Positions 50,044-61,625 of a DNA stretch of 64,000 nt are shown piece after piece. The first letter of the stretch is position 1. Every line of letters starts with the position of its first letter. The notes below the pieces were generated by a model, which worked only from the letters and a program-made list of their open reading frames with translations, was not told the DNA's origin and did no database searches. Both the position numbers and the translations under genes were made by a program. This DNA comes from UBA1479 sp002706405 (GTDB lineage Bacteria; Pseudomonadota; Alphaproteobacteria; Rhodospirillales; Casp-alpha2), in contig CAXATO010000008.1 in NCBI GenBank assembly GCA_963972255.1, positions 124,001-188,000 on the forward strand. Reading direction: 5' to 3'.

Positions 50044-51165
50044 ATGCGTCTGATGACTTTCCCGACCGTCCTGGCCGTTCTCTGCCTTGCCGTCATTCTG
50101 ACCGCCGTCGTTCCGGCTCATGCCCAGGATGCGCAGGCCCTGTCGCAGCGCCTTGAGCGCCTGGAACGGGACATCCAGACCCTGTCGAAAATGGTCGTGC
50201 GCGGCCCGGGAGCGGTACCGGCCGCCGACCTGCCGGCCGCGGCCAAACCCGCCGAGGTAATGCCGAACCTGCCGCAGAACGCCGTGGCGCGTATCGGCAT
50301 GCGGCTCGACACATTGGAAAACGAACTTCGCGACGTCACCGGGCGGATCGAGGAAATGACCTACAGCGTCGATCAACTGACGGCGCGGGTCGATCGTCTG
50401 GTCACGGATGTGGATTTCCGCCTGTCCGGTCTGGAACAGCAAGGCCGCGGTCCCGGCGCGGCGTCCGCCGTGCAGCCGGGGGCGGCGGGCCATCAGGCCA
50501 GCGCGGCACCGACACCGGGGGACGTCCGTATCATCGGGCGCCCCGCGGGCACGCTGGGTCAGATCGACCCCAACCTCGTCAAATCCGCGACCCCGCCGAC
50601 CGAAGCGGGCGCCGCGAAGGCCGCGGCGTCGGGCGTCGGCGGGCCTGTCCAGGCGGCCCCCATGCCGCCGCCCGCCGGTGCGCCCAATCCCGTGGCGGTG
50701 ACCCGTGCGCAGGCGCAACCGCAAACGGCCAATGTTTCTCAGGCCAGCACCACGCCGGCCGTTGCCCTGCCCGACGGTACGCCCGAGGAACAGTACAAGT
50801 TCGCCTTTGACTTGTTGCGTAAGCATCAATTCGACCAGGCGGAAGTGGCGTTCAAGGATTTCCTGGGCAAGCACGAAGGCAGCGGCCTCGCGAGCAATGC
50901 CCGCTATTGGCTGGGCGAGACCCATTACGCGCGGGCGGAATACGTGAAAGCGGCCGAGGTATTCCTGCAGGGGTTCGAAAAAGACCCCAAGGGCGGCAAG
51001 GCGCCGGACAGCCTGCTGAAGCTGGCGATGTCGCTGGGCCAATTGGGTCAAAACCAGGAAGGCTGCGCCGCCATCGAGAAACTGTTCGTCGACTTCCCCA
51101 ATGCCAACAGCTCGCTCAAGCGCACGGCCGCCCGCCAGCAACGGCAGATGAACTGCAAGCAGTAA
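50044..51165 (+). CDS. cpoB: Cell division coordinator CpoB (YbgF)
   Basis: 373 residues. Signal peptide (VLAVLCLAVILTAVVPAHA), a coiled-coil trimerisation region (about 25-130; RLERLERDIQTL, VDQLTARVDRLVTDVDFRL), a long Ala/Pro/Gly-rich linker, and C-terminal TPR repeats (about 255-373; PEEQYKFAFDLLRKHQFDQA, ARYWLGETHYARAEYVKAAE). It links PBP1B-type wall synthesis with Tol constriction in E. coli. The linker is longer than in enterics. The ATG at 50044 has no strong SD. Confidence 0.9.
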   Translation: MRLMTFPTVLAVLCLAVILTAVVPAHAQDAQALSQRLERLERDIQTLSKMVVRGPGAVPAADLPAAAKPAEVMPNLPQNAVARIGMRLDTLENELRDVTGRIEEMTYSVDQLTARVDRLVTDVDFRLSGLEQQGRGPGAASAVQPGAAGHQASAAPTPGDVRIIGRPAGTLGQIDPNLVKSATPPTEAGAAKAAASGVGGPVQAAPMPPPAGAPNPVAVTRAQAQPQTANVSQASTTPAVALPDGTPEEQYKFAFDLLRKHQFDQAEVAFKDFLGKHEGSGLASNARYWLGETHYARAEYVKAAEVFLQGFEKDPKGGKAPDSLLKLAMSLGQLGQNQEGCAAIEKLFVDFPNANSSLKRTAARQQRQMNCKQ

Positions 51166-51234
51166 CCGGCCCGGCCTGACGCCGCGCAAAGGGTCAATGG
51201 CTGCGCCCTCTGGAGACAACCCGGACGGCAGAAC

Positions 51235-52551
51235 ATGACGGCACCCGCATACCTCCTGTCAGATGAACCCGCCGACGGCCTTGCCCGTCGGTTCGCCCGG
51301 ACCATGGACGCGCTTGGCCCGTTCGAGGACGCCCCTCATCTGGCCATCGCCGTCTCCGGCGGCGCCGACAGTACGGCCCTGACCCTGCTGGCCCAGGGCT
51401 GGGTATCGGCCCGGGGCGGGCAGGTGACGGCGCTTATCGTCGATCATGGTTTGCGCCGGGGCTCGGCGGCGGAGGCCGCGGGGACGGCAACACGGCTTCG
51501 CTCCCTTGGCATTTCTTGCCATGTCCTGGCCTGGGCCGGGGCCAAACCTGCCACGGCGGTGCAGGCGGCGGCGCGGGCCGCGCGCTACGACCTGATGCGC
51601 GCCTGGTGCCGGAAGGCCGGGGTGCTGCATCTTCTGACCGGCCACCACGCCGACGACCAGGCGGAAACCCATGTCATGCGGCGCCGCCGCGGCGGCGGGC
51701 CGGGGGTGGCGGGGATGAGCGCCCTGCGCGTTTTCCCCGAGGTGCGGTTGCTGCGTCCGTTGCTGAAGATCGGCCATGGTGATCTGGTGGCCTTTCTCAC
51801 GGCGCGCGGGATCGGTTGGATCGAAGACCCCTCCAATACCAATGCCGACTTTGAACGGGTCAGGACGCGCCGATGCCTGAGCACTGACGCCGGCCTGGCG
51901 GATTGGGCGCGGCAGGAGGCCGAGCGGGCCGGCGCGGCGCGGGTGGCCTTGGAAGGTGCCGTCAACCAGGCCTTGGCCAAGGTCGTTTCTCTTCATGCCC
52001 TCGGGTTCGCCTATCTCGATCGCTCGGCCTTCGCGGCGCTTCCCGACAATGTGGCGGCGCGGCTGACGGCCCGCCTGGCCCAGGTTCTGGGCGGTGCCGA
52101 CCATGCCCCGCCGGCGGGGCGGGCGGATCGTCTGGCGGTCCGCCTTGCGGGTGGTGATGCCTTCCCCGGCGCCAGTCTCGGGCGATGCCGGTTCCTGGCG
52201 GAGAAGGGCGGTCGCATTCTTGTCTGCCGCGACGGGCGGGGGCTGCCCGATCCGGCGGCTGCCGGGGCGGGGCTTGTGACGGGCTGGGACGGCCGCTTCA
52301 CCATCGATCCGATAGCGGGTCTTGCACCGGGAACGATGCTCGCCCCTTTGGCGGCAGAGGGGTGGCGCCAGATTCCCAAGGATTTTCGGCGGAAATTCGG
52401 GGTTCCTGCCGCCGTCGCGCGCACGCTGCCGGCCCTGTTCCGGGAGGATGATCTTGTGGCGCATGCCCTGCCCGGGGACCGTCCGAGCGGTTTCACGCTT
52501 CGTTTCGCGCCAAAAAATTCCTTGGCCTTTAACGGGTTTTGTATTGCGTAA
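51235..52551 (+). CDS. tilS: tRNA(Ile)-lysidine synthase
   Basis: 438 residues. N-type ATP pyrophosphatase with P-loop SGGADS (41-46), VDHGLRRGSAAEA and LTGHHADDQAETHVMRR. It makes lysidine at C34 of tRNA-Ile2, an essential decoding step. The family's C-terminal domain is present but loosely conserved (LAEKGGRILVCRDGRGLP). tilS-ftsH adjacency is widely conserved. Confidence 0.94.
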   Translation: MTAPAYLLSDEPADGLARRFARTMDALGPFEDAPHLAIAVSGGADSTALTLLAQGWVSARGGQVTALIVDHGLRRGSAAEAAGTATRLRSLGISCHVLAWAGAKPATAVQAAARAARYDLMRAWCRKAGVLHLLTGHHADDQAETHVMRRRRGGGPGVAGMSALRVFPEVRLLRPLLKIGHGDLVAFLTARGIGWIEDPSNTNADFERVRTRRCLSTDAGLADWARQEAERAGAARVALEGAVNQALAKVVSLHALGFAYLDRSAFAALPDNVAARLTARLAQVLGGADHAPPAGRADRLAVRLAGGDAFPGASLGRCRFLAEKGGRILVCRDGRGLPDPAAAGAGLVTGWDGRFTIDPIAGLAPGTMLAPLAAEGWRQIPKDFRRKFGVPAAVARTLPALFREDDLVAHALPGDRPSGFTLRFAPKNSLAFNGFCIA

Positions 52552-52571
52552 GGGTTTCGGAGTACTATCTC
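52544..52571 (+). promoter_or_regulatory. Candidate promoter of ftsH at the end of tilS
   Basis: TTGCGT (52544-52549), 16 bases, TATCTC (52566-52571). A GACGCC/GGCGTC hairpin (52591-52608) lies in the following leader. The -10 match is moderate. Confidence 0.35.
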
Positions 52572-52658
52572 TGAGACAAGGGTCCTGCAGACGCCGCGCG
52601 TGGCGTCGTACCATTGTCCCCCTGCGGCCTTCGTCCAACTCTTAAAAGGACTTATTCG

Positions 52659-54592
<1,934 letters not shown>

Positions 54593-54596
<4 letters not shown>

Positions 54597-55453
54597 CCAC
54601 CACCGCGACCGTTGCGACGGGCCCGACGTTCGCGGGCCTGACCCTCGACCGACCGCGCCTGATGGCGGTCATCAACGCGACGCCGGACAGTTTTTCCGAC
54701 GGTGGTGAAGCCTTCGCCGTTGACGACGCGGTGCGCCGCGGTCGTGCCTTCCTGGCCGCGGGTGCGGATATCCTGGATGTCGGCGGGGAGTCGACCCGCC
54801 CCGGGGCTGAGCCGGTCCCGGTGGCGGAGGAAATCCGCCGCGTCGTGCCGGTGATCGAGGCCCTGGCGGCCGAGGGGGCGCTGATTTCCATCGACAGCCG
54901 CCGTGCCGAAGTCATGCGCGCCGCCGTAAACGCAGGGGCCCGCATCATCAACGACGTCTCGGCGCTTCAAGGCGACGGGGCGCTGGCGGCAGCGGCGGCG
55001 CTCGCCGTGCCGGTGATCCTCATGCACATGCAGGGCGAGCCCGGCACCATGCAGGACAACCCCCGTTACGGCAATGTGGTGGCCGAGGTCCGGGATGGCC
55101 TTCTGGCCCGCGCCGAGGCCTGCCGGGAGGCGGGCATCGCCGCGGCCGACATCGCGCTCGACCCCGGGATCGGCTTCGGCAAGACCGTGGCCCACAACCT
55201 TTCACTGCTGGCCCATTTGGACAGCTTGACCGCGACCGGGTATCCCGTGGTTTTGGGGGTGTCGCGTAAAAGCTACATCGCCAAGATCGACCGCGACCTG
55301 CCGCCGGCCGAACGGGTCGCCGGGTCCGTCGCCACGGCGTTGGCGGCCTGGGACCGGGGCGTGCGTATCTTCCGGGTCCACGATGTCGCCGAACATCGCC
55401 AGGCATTGGCCGTTTACGGCGCTATTGCGGAGGCCGCCGGGAAGGGTTCATAA
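54593..55453 (+). CDS. folP: Dihydropteroate synthase
   Basis: 286 residues. TIM barrel that joins p-aminobenzoate and pterin pyrophosphate; the sulfonamide target. Signatures: LMAVINATPDSFSDGGEAF, DVGGESTRPGAEPV, IINDVSALQGDG and LGVSRKSYIAKI. The start is GTG overlapping the ftsH stop (GTGA). The ftsH-folP-glmM order is the same as in E. coli and many other proteobacteria. Confidence 0.95.
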
Positions 55454-55490
55454 GGGGCCTGTTAACCAACGCTTTGGTACAAATCGAGCC

Positions 55491-56843
55491 ATGACACGCA
55501 AACTATTCGGCACCGACGGCATCCGCGGCTCCGCCAATTCCGACCCCATGAACGCCGAAACGGCGCTCAAGGTCGGCATGGCGGCGGGGGCTCAGTTCAT
55601 CCGCGGCGACCATCGCCATCGTGTGGTCATCGGCAAGGATACGCGGCTGTCGGGCTATCTGCTGGAGCCGGCCCTGGTCGCCGGGTTCGTCTCCGTCGGC
55701 ATGGACGTGATCATCGTCGGCCCGATCCCGACCCCGGCCATCGCCATGCTGACGCAGTCGCTGCGCGCCGATCTGGGCGTCATGCTGTCGGCGTCGCACA
55801 ATCCCTATCATGACAACGGCATCAAACTGTTCGGTCCGGACGGCTACAAGCTGTCGGACGAGATCGAGATCGAGATCGAGGCCCGCATGGCCGGCGACCA
55901 ATCGGCGGACCTGGCGCCGTCGGACAAGCTCGGCCGGACCTGGCGTCTGGACAGCGGGCGGGGGCGCTACAACGATTACGTAAAGCGCACCTTCCCGCGT
56001 GAGCACACGCTCGACGGGCTCAAGGTGGTGCTTGATTGCGCCAATGGTGCGGCCTACCGCGTGGCGCCCGAAGTCCTGTGGGAGTTGGGGGCGGAAGTCA
56101 TCCCCATCGGCGTCGACCCAGACGGCTTCAACATCAACAAGGATTGCGGGTCGACCAATACGGACGCCATGCAATCCCAGACGCTGGCTCATGGCGCGGA
56201 TTTGGGTATCGCCCTGGACGGCGACGCCGACCGGGTTCTTGTCTGCGATGAAAAGGGCGATATGGTCGATGGCGACCAGATCCTGGGTCTGGTCGCGCGC
56301 AATTGGCTGGAACGCGGCATCCTCAAAGGCGGCGGCGTGGTCGCCACGGTGATGTCCAATCTGGGCCTGGAACGGTTTCTCAATGACGAGTTGGGCCTGG
56401 GGCTGGAACGCACCCAGGTCGGCGACCGCTACGTGGTCGAATACATGCGCGCCAAGGGCTTCAACCTGGGCGGCGAACAATCCGGCCATATCATCCTGGG
56501 CGACTATTCGACGACCGGCGACGGGCTGATCGCCGCGCTGCAGGTTCTGTCCGTGGTCAAGAAATCGGGCAAGCGGGCAAGCGAGGTTTGCCGCCCGTTC
56601 GAACCCATGCCGCAACTGTTGAAGAACGTTCGCTTCGACGGCGCGTCGCCGCTTGAGGCCGCGACGGTCCAGGATGCGATCAAGGACGCCCATGCCATGC
56701 TGAAGGACAAGGGGCGGCTTCTGGTGCGCCCGTCGGGCACGGAGCCGCTGGTCCGCGTCATGGCAGAAGGCGAGGACGATGTGCTCATCACCCAGGTGGT
56801 GGACGAGCTGATCACCATCCTGGAAACGGAAGTCCGGACTTAA
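55491..56843 (+). CDS. glmM: Phosphoglucosamine mutase
   Basis: 450 residues. Interconverts glucosamine 6- and 1-phosphate for UDP-GlcNAc, feeding peptidoglycan and LPS. Phosphorylated Ser is S102 in LSASHNPYHDNG; the metal loop is LDGDADRVL; the sugar-specificity region is GGEQSGHI; and the phosphate loop is RPSGTEPLVRV. The ATG at 55491 gives the canonical TRKLFGTDGIRG start. Confidence 0.96.
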   Translation: MTRKLFGTDGIRGSANSDPMNAETALKVGMAAGAQFIRGDHRHRVVIGKDTRLSGYLLEPALVAGFVSVGMDVIIVGPIPTPAIAMLTQSLRADLGVMLSASHNPYHDNGIKLFGPDGYKLSDEIEIEIEARMAGDQSADLAPSDKLGRTWRLDSGRGRYNDYVKRTFPREHTLDGLKVVLDCANGAAYRVAPEVLWELGAEVIPIGVDPDGFNINKDCGSTNTDAMQSQTLAHGADLGIALDGDADRVLVCDEKGDMVDGDQILGLVARNWLERGILKGGGVVATVMSNLGLERFLNDELGLGLERTQVGDRYVVEYMRAKGFNLGGEQSGHIILGDYSTTGDGLIAALQVLSVVKKSGKRASEVCRPFEPMPQLLKNVRFDGASPLEAATVQDAIKDAHAMLKDKGRLLVRPSGTEPLVRVMAEGEDDVLITQVVDELITILETEVRT

Positions 56844-56848
56844 ATTCG

Positions 56849-57664
56849 ATGCAAGTCAAAGGGCGTGTGCTGATCATCGCCGGCTCTGATTCCGGCGGGG
56901 GTGCGGGAATTCAGGCCGACATCAAGACCGTGTCGGCGCTGGGTGGCTACGCCATGACCGCAATCACCGCGCTGACCGCTCAGAACACCCTGGGCGTCAC
57001 GGGCATTCAGGCCGTGCCGGCCGATTTCGTCGCCCAACAAATCCGCACGGTGATGGAAGACCTGGGCGCCGACTGCATCAAGATCGGCATGTTGCACCGG
57101 GCCGAGGTTGTATTGGCCGTGGCAGATGCCCTGGCCGAGACGGCGGCCGGCATCCCGGTCGTTCTGGATACGGTGATGATCGCCAAGGGCGGGCATGCGC
57201 TTTTGGACGATGATGCCGTCGATGCCATCAAGACCCGTCTGCTGCCCGGGGCTGCTCTGGTCACGCCCAACCTGCCCGAGGCCGAGGCGCTTACGGGCCT
57301 GCCGGTGCGCACGGTCGAGGACATGATGGATGCGGGCGAGGACATTCTGGCATTGGGCGCCCAGGCCGCGCTGATGAAGGGCGGGCATCTGGAAGGGGAC
57401 CGGGTGACGGATCTTCTGGTCACGGGCGAAGACTGCGTGGGCTGGGACCATCCCCGCATCGACACGCCCCATACCCATGGCACGGGTTGTACGCTGGCAA
57501 GTGCCTGCGCGGCCGGGCTGGCACAGGGGCTGGACTTGGTGGACGCGGTGGCCCGCGCCCATGCCTTTGTGGCGGAAGCGATCCGCACGGCGCCCGGCCT
57601 GGGCCAGGGCCACGGGCCGCTGAACCACGGGTTGACGGTCACGCCCTTTGATCCGAAAAATTAG
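56849..57664 (+). CDS. thiD: Hydroxymethylpyrimidine (phosphate) kinase
   Basis: 271 residues. Ribokinase-like fold; phosphorylates HMP and HMP-P for thiamine. AGSDSGGGAGIQADIKTVSALGG, the DTVMIAKGG segment and DTPHTHGTGCTLASACAAGL (anion hole and catalytic Asp region absent a change) are intact. It starts 5 bases after glmM, so it ends the long plus-strand run that began at pal. The start is ATG. It converges with the MocR gene. Confidence 0.94.
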   Translation: MQVKGRVLIIAGSDSGGGAGIQADIKTVSALGGYAMTAITALTAQNTLGVTGIQAVPADFVAQQIRTVMEDLGADCIKIGMLHRAEVVLAVADALAETAAGIPVVLDTVMIAKGGHALLDDDAVDAIKTRLLPGAALVTPNLPEAEALTGLPVRTVEDMMDAGEDILALGAQAALMKGGHLEGDRVTDLLVTGEDCVGWDHPRIDTPHTHGTGCTLASACAAGLAQGLDLVDAVARAHAFVAEAIRTAPGLGQGHGPLNHGLTVTPFDPKN

Positions 57665-57672
57665 CTGAGTTC

Positions 57673-59139
57673 TCAGACGTACGTCGGCTCGGCCGTGTGA
57701 CTGGTTGCGTCCGCCACCTCGGCAATGATGCCAAGCGCCCGATCCAGGCGCTGGCGGTCCTGCTCGGCGCCAAGACAGATACGCACATGTGGCCGGTCCG
57801 GGCGGTGGCGTTCGTCCATGACGAAGGCGTTGCCCGGGGTGACGGACACGCCGCGCTCCAGCAGCCGGGTGCGGAACTCGGGGCCGGTAAACCCCTGGGG
57901 CACCGGCAGCCAGGCATGCAGGGAGCGCGGGTGAGTGCGCAGGTCAAGGTGGCCCAAGCGGCGGACCAGTTCCTTCTGGCGGCTTTCGACCTCGCGGCGC
58001 TGCTGAGCCATCATCTCGTCGGCTTCACCGCCGCGAATCATCTCGCTGGCGATCTCGACGGCCAGCGGCGAGGCCATCAGGGTCGAAGAGCGCAAGGCGT
58101 TCACGAACGACGCCATGAGGCCCTGGGGGACCAAGACATAGCCGACGCGCAGGCCCGGTGACACGGCCTTGGACAGGCTGGTCACATAGACGGTGACGTC
58201 CGGTGCGATGCTGTGAACACGGGGTGGGGCGTCGTCGACAAGAAAGCCGTAGACGTCGTCCTCGATCACGAACACGCCGTGCTTGCGGGCGATTTCGACG
58301 ATCTGGTGGCGGCGGTCCTCCGGCATGATGCTCGCCGTCGGGTTCTGTAACGTCGGCAGCAGATAGAGCAGCCGGGGTGCCCGCTCGCGGCAGGCCTGCT
58401 CGAAAGCGTCCGGAATCAGGCCGTGCTCGTCCATGGCCAAGCCTTCGACCCGCAGGCCGAGCGGCGCGGCCGTCACCTTGACCCCGGGCCAGCTCAATGC
58501 TTCGGCCAGGATCAGGTCGCCCGGTTTGGCCAAGGCCATCAGCGCCGTCTGGGTCGCGGCCTGCGCCCCCGGCGCAATCAGGATGTCTTCGGCGCGGGCA
58601 TTCACCCCCAGGCCGGTCAGCCATTCCGCGCTTGCTTCGAGATGCGGGCGCAGGCCGTTGTGCGCCTGATAGCGGGAAACCGCTTCCCACACCGCTTCGT
58701 GGTTGACGCGGGCGATGGCGCGTTGGGTCAGGGCGCCGACACCCACGGTCACGGGGTAGTTGGAGGCAAGCTCAAGCCCTTCCGAACCCATGAAGTCCGT
58801 GCCGTACATAGCGTTGTACGGGGAGGCGACCAAGTCGACACTGGTGCGCAGCGCGTCGATGTTGTCGTTCAGGGACGGCGCCGGGATGCGGTCGGCAGGG
58901 GCGGTGATGAAGGTGCCGCGCCCGACCTCGCCGCGTGCCAGACCGCTACGTTCCAGTTCTTGGTAGGCGCGGGTCACGGTGCCGAGGGTCACGCCCAGGT
59001 CATAGGCTAGGTTGCGCTGCGGCGGAAGCTTGGTGCCCGGCGTCAGGTCACCCGTTTCCAAGGCGTCGACGATGGCGTCAACGATCGCTTGGTACTTGGG
59101 GCCGGCACGGCCGCGCAGTTCGGGCATCCAGATTGTCAT
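57673..59139 (-). CDS. MocR-type regulator (GntR winged helix fused to aminotransferase fold)
   Basis: 488 residues. An N-terminal GntR wHTH (about 15-80; LPPQRNLAYDLGVTLGTVTRAYQELERSGL) is joined to an aminotransferase-like domain with the PLP Lys K324 (TSLSKAVSPGLRVGYV) and the VIEDDVYGF and QNPTASIM motifs. MocR proteins sense amino acids or vitamin B6 through PLP. It is divergent from a threonine dehydratase gene, its most likely target; four ATTGTA/ATTGTC repeats lie in the spacer. Confidence 0.92.
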   Translation of the reverse strand: MTIWMPELRGRAGPKYQAIVDAIVDALETGDLTPGTKLPPQRNLAYDLGVTLGTVTRAYQELERSGLARGEVGRGTFITAPADRIPAPSLNDNIDALRTSVDLVASPYNAMYGTDFMGSEGLELASNYPVTVGVGALTQRAIARVNHEAVWEAVSRYQAHNGLRPHLEASAEWLTGLGVNARAEDILIAPGAQAATQTALMALAKPGDLILAEALSWPGVKVTAAPLGLRVEGLAMDEHGLIPDAFEQACRERAPRLLYLLPTLQNPTASIMPEDRRHQIVEIARKHGVFVIEDDVYGFLVDDAPPRVHSIAPDVTVYVTSLSKAVSPGLRVGYVLVPQGLMASFVNALRSSTLMASPLAVEIASEMIRGGEADEMMAQQRREVESRQKELVRRLGHLDLRTHPRSLHAWLPVPQGFTGPEFRTRLLERGVSVTPGNAFVMDERHRPDRPHVRICLGAEQDRQRLDRALGIIAEVADATSHTAEPTYV

Positions 59140-59154
59140 GGTGCGATTTTAAGG

Positions 59155-59193
59155 ATTGTACCGATTGTATGTCAATTGTATTGAGTTATTGTC
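59155..59193. promoter_or_regulatory. Direct-repeat array ATTGTA x3 + ATTGTC (candidate MocR operator)
   Basis: ATTGTA at 59155-59160, 59164-59169 and 59175-59180, then ATTGTC at 59188-59193; starts are 9, 11 and 13 bases apart. A further ATTGTC (59132-59137) lies at the regulator start. MocR regulators usually bind direct repeats, so this is a strong operator candidate in the 119-base divergent spacer. Confidence 0.55.
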
Positions 59194-59258
59194 TTAATGT
59201 TCTGGGTCAATAGGGCATTGATGGGGGACAATAGGCGGGCAATGTCGGGAGACGCTTC

Positions 59259-60233
59259 ATGGAATGGCTGACACGGACGGAACTGGAGGCAGCGCGGGAC
59301 ATTGTCGCCGGCCACATCCTGCCGACGCCGACCCACAACTGGCCGCTGCTTGACCAACGCGTCGGCGGCGAGGTTTGGGTCAAGCACGAGAACCACACCC
59401 CCGTCGGCGCCTTCAAGGTCAGGGGTGGTCTTGTCTACCTCACGCGCCTGAAAGCCGACCATCCGGATCTTGCGGGGGTTATCACCGCGACCACGGGCAA
59501 CCACGGGCAAAGCGTCGGGCGGGCGGCCCGCATGGTCGGCCTGTCGGCAACCATTGTCGTGCCGAAAGGGAACAATCCGGGGAAGAGTGCGGCCATGGCG
59601 GCACAGGGCGTCGATCTGATCGAGCAGGGCGATGACTTTCAGTCGGCGAAGGAATTTGCCGAGACGCTTGCGGCGGAGCGGGGCCTGCATATGGTGCCGT
59701 CGTTCCATCCCTGGCTGGTTCAGGGGGTTGCGTCTTATGGATTGGAGTTGTTTGAGGCACAGCCGGATCTGGACACTGTTTATGTGCCGATCGGACTGGG
59801 CTCCGGCATCTGCGGCGTGATCGCCGCGCGGGACGCGCTTGGCCTGACGGCCGAGATCGTCGGCGTCGTCGCCGAAGGTGCGCCTTGTTACGCATTGTCT
59901 TACACGGCTGGCCGGGTCGTCGCGACCAACGGCGTCGCGACCATTGCCGAGGGGCTTGCGGTTCGCCAGCCGGACGCCTCGGCACTTGAAATCATCCGCA
60001 AGGGGGCCGCGCGCATCATCACGGTTTCCGATGATGAGATTTCGGCCGCCATGGCGGCCTATTTCACGGACACCCACAACTTGGCGGAAGGGGCGGGGGC
60101 TGCGACCCTGGCGGCCCGTCTTCAGGAACGCGGCGCCATGGCGGGCAAGAAGACGGGCGTGGTGCTGTCGGGCGGCAACGTGGACAAGGATTTGCTGGTC
60201 CGCGTACTTGCCGGAAAAGGGGCAGGGGGCTAA
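59259..60233 (+). CDS. Threonine dehydratase-like PLP enzyme
   Basis: 324 residues. PLP fold type II; the Lys is K53 in HTPVGAFKVRGG, with the phosphate-cradle loop PIGLGSGICGVIAA. It deaminates threonine or serine (or a hydroxy-amino acid such as threo-3-hydroxyaspartate) to a 2-oxo acid. There is no C-terminal ACT regulatory domain, so it is the short, catabolic type. It is divergent from the MocR gene that probably controls it. A tartrate/malate-type dehydrogenase follows. Confidence 0.88.
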   Translation: MEWLTRTELEAARDIVAGHILPTPTHNWPLLDQRVGGEVWVKHENHTPVGAFKVRGGLVYLTRLKADHPDLAGVITATTGNHGQSVGRAARMVGLSATIVVPKGNNPGKSAAMAAQGVDLIEQGDDFQSAKEFAETLAAERGLHMVPSFHPWLVQGVASYGLELFEAQPDLDTVYVPIGLGSGICGVIAARDALGLTAEIVGVVAEGAPCYALSYTAGRVVATNGVATIAEGLAVRQPDASALEIIRKGAARIITVSDDEISAAMAAYFTDTHNLAEGAGAATLAARLQERGAMAGKKTGVVLSGGNVDKDLLVRVLAGKGAGG

Positions 60234-60285
60234 AACCGTTCTCCCGCCAGACTTGCGGCAGAATGAACCAATAAGGGAGCCATCC

Positions 60286-61356
60286 ATGTCCACCAACGCC
60301 TACCGCATTGCCGTCATTCCAGGGGACGGAATCGGCAACGAAGTCATGCCTGAAGCGCTGCGTGTGCTCGAAGTGATCGGCCGCAAGCATGACCTGTCGT
60401 TCAAATTCGATGAATTCGATTGGAGCTGCGAGCGCTTCGCCAAAGAAGGCGCCATGATGCCGGAAGACGGGCTTGAGACCATCAAGGGTCACGACTCGAT
60501 CCTGCTGGGCGCCGTCGGTTTTCCGGGTGTGAAGGATCACGTCTCGCTCTGGGGTTTGCTGATCCCCATCCGCCGCCAGTTCCAACAGTATCTGTCACTG
60601 CGTCCCGTGAAGCTCATGGAAGGCATGCCCTGTCCGTTGGCGAACCGCAAGCCGGGCGACATCGACTTCCTGGTCGTGCGCGAAAACAACGAAGGCGAAT
60701 ATTCCGATATCGGCGGGCGCGGCAACGTCGGCACGCCGGAAGAATTCGCGACGCAGCTTTCCGTGTTCACCAAGAAGGGTTGCGACCGCATCATCCGCGT
60801 CGCCTTCGAGTTGGCCCGCACGCGCAAGCGCAAGAAGGTGACCTCGGCCACCAAGTCCAACGGCATCAGTATCTCCATGCCCTATTGGGATGAACGCTTC
60901 GAAGCCATTTCCAAGGAATATCCGGATGTCGAAACCGACCAGTTCCACATCGACATCCTGACGGCCCATTTCGTGCGCAATCCGGATTGGTTCGACGTGG
61001 TCGTCGGCTCCAACCTGTTCGGCGACATTTTGTCGGACCTTGGCCCGGCCTGTACCGGGACCATCGGCATCGCCCCTTCGGCCAACATCAATCCGGAGCG
61101 GGACTATCCCTCCATGTTCGAGCCGGTCCATGGGTCCGCCCCCGACATCGCGGGCCAGAACATCGCCAATCCCATCGGCCAGATCTGGTCGGCGGCGATG
61201 ATGCTGGAACATCTGGGCCAGAAGGACGCCGCCGACGAGATCGTGCGCGTCATCGAACAGGTGGTTGCCGGCGACGGACCCAAGACCCGCGACATGGGCG
61301 GCACGGCCTCGACCCAGGAACTGGGTGCGGCCATCGCCGAGGCGCTGTCTTCCTAG
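60286..61356 (+). CDS. Tartrate dehydrogenase / D-malate dehydrogenase-like
   Basis: 356 residues. Beta-decarboxylating dehydrogenase family (isocitrate/isopropylmalate). VIPGDGIGNEVMPEALRVLE at the N-terminus, VSLWGLLIPIRRQFQQYLSL and RENNEGEYSDIGGR are typical of the tartrate/D-malate branch; NLFGDILSDLGP and FEPVHGSAPDIAGQ are the general active-site and NAD motifs. It oxidises D-malate or tartrate with decarboxylation. The ATG at 60286 has AAGGGAG upstream. It probably shares the MocR-controlled transcript with the dehydratase. Confidence 0.86.
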   Translation: MSTNAYRIAVIPGDGIGNEVMPEALRVLEVIGRKHDLSFKFDEFDWSCERFAKEGAMMPEDGLETIKGHDSILLGAVGFPGVKDHVSLWGLLIPIRRQFQQYLSLRPVKLMEGMPCPLANRKPGDIDFLVVRENNEGEYSDIGGRGNVGTPEEFATQLSVFTKKGCDRIIRVAFELARTRKRKKVTSATKSNGISISMPYWDERFEAISKEYPDVETDQFHIDILTAHFVRNPDWFDVVVGSNLFGDILSDLGPACTGTIGIAPSANINPERDYPSMFEPVHGSAPDIAGQNIANPIGQIWSAAMMLEHLGQKDAADEIVRVIEQVVAGDGPKTRDMGGTASTQELGAAIAEALSS

Positions 61357-61520
61357 ACGCTTTTTCGGGGCCGGCGGCTGTCACGATGACGGTCGCCGGC
61401 GACCCGATCCGGTGAGAATAGGGCGCCCCGCAGGCAGGCCTTGGTTCTTGTCGGTCTAAGAAGGGGATGAAAAGCCCCGGCAGTCCGCCGGTTCGCGAAT
61501 GATTCCTCCTTTTTTACCAA

Positions 61521-61549
61521 TTGTTTACCCCAATGGTTTTCACTATCCT
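61521..61549 (+). promoter_or_regulatory. Sigma-70 promoter of the TPR/SPOR lipoprotein gene
   Basis: TTGTTT (61521-61526), a 17-base spacer and TATCCT (61544-61549) in the AT-rich part of a 292-base spacer. Upstream in the same spacer a GCCGGCG/CGCCGGC hairpin (near 61373-61402) could close the previous transcript, though no U-run follows. Confidence 0.5.
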
Positions 61550-61567
61550 TAAGTTGATCCAGACATG

Positions 61568-61625
61568 GCGCCGCCATCCTGGGTAATTTCCGGCGTTTCC
61601 ATGGGAGTGAACGCCGGGGCGGCGC
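61568..61625 (+). promoter_or_regulatory. Composite helix in the lipoprotein mRNA leader
   Basis: Outer stem GCGCCGCC (61568-61575) with GGCGGCGC (61618-61625); inner stem CCGGCGTT (61590-61597) with AACGCCGG (61610-61617). The two right arms are contiguous, giving a 16-bp helix with a 14-base bulge on one side and a 12-base loop. The SD and ATG lie just downstream and remain free. Confidence 0.5.
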
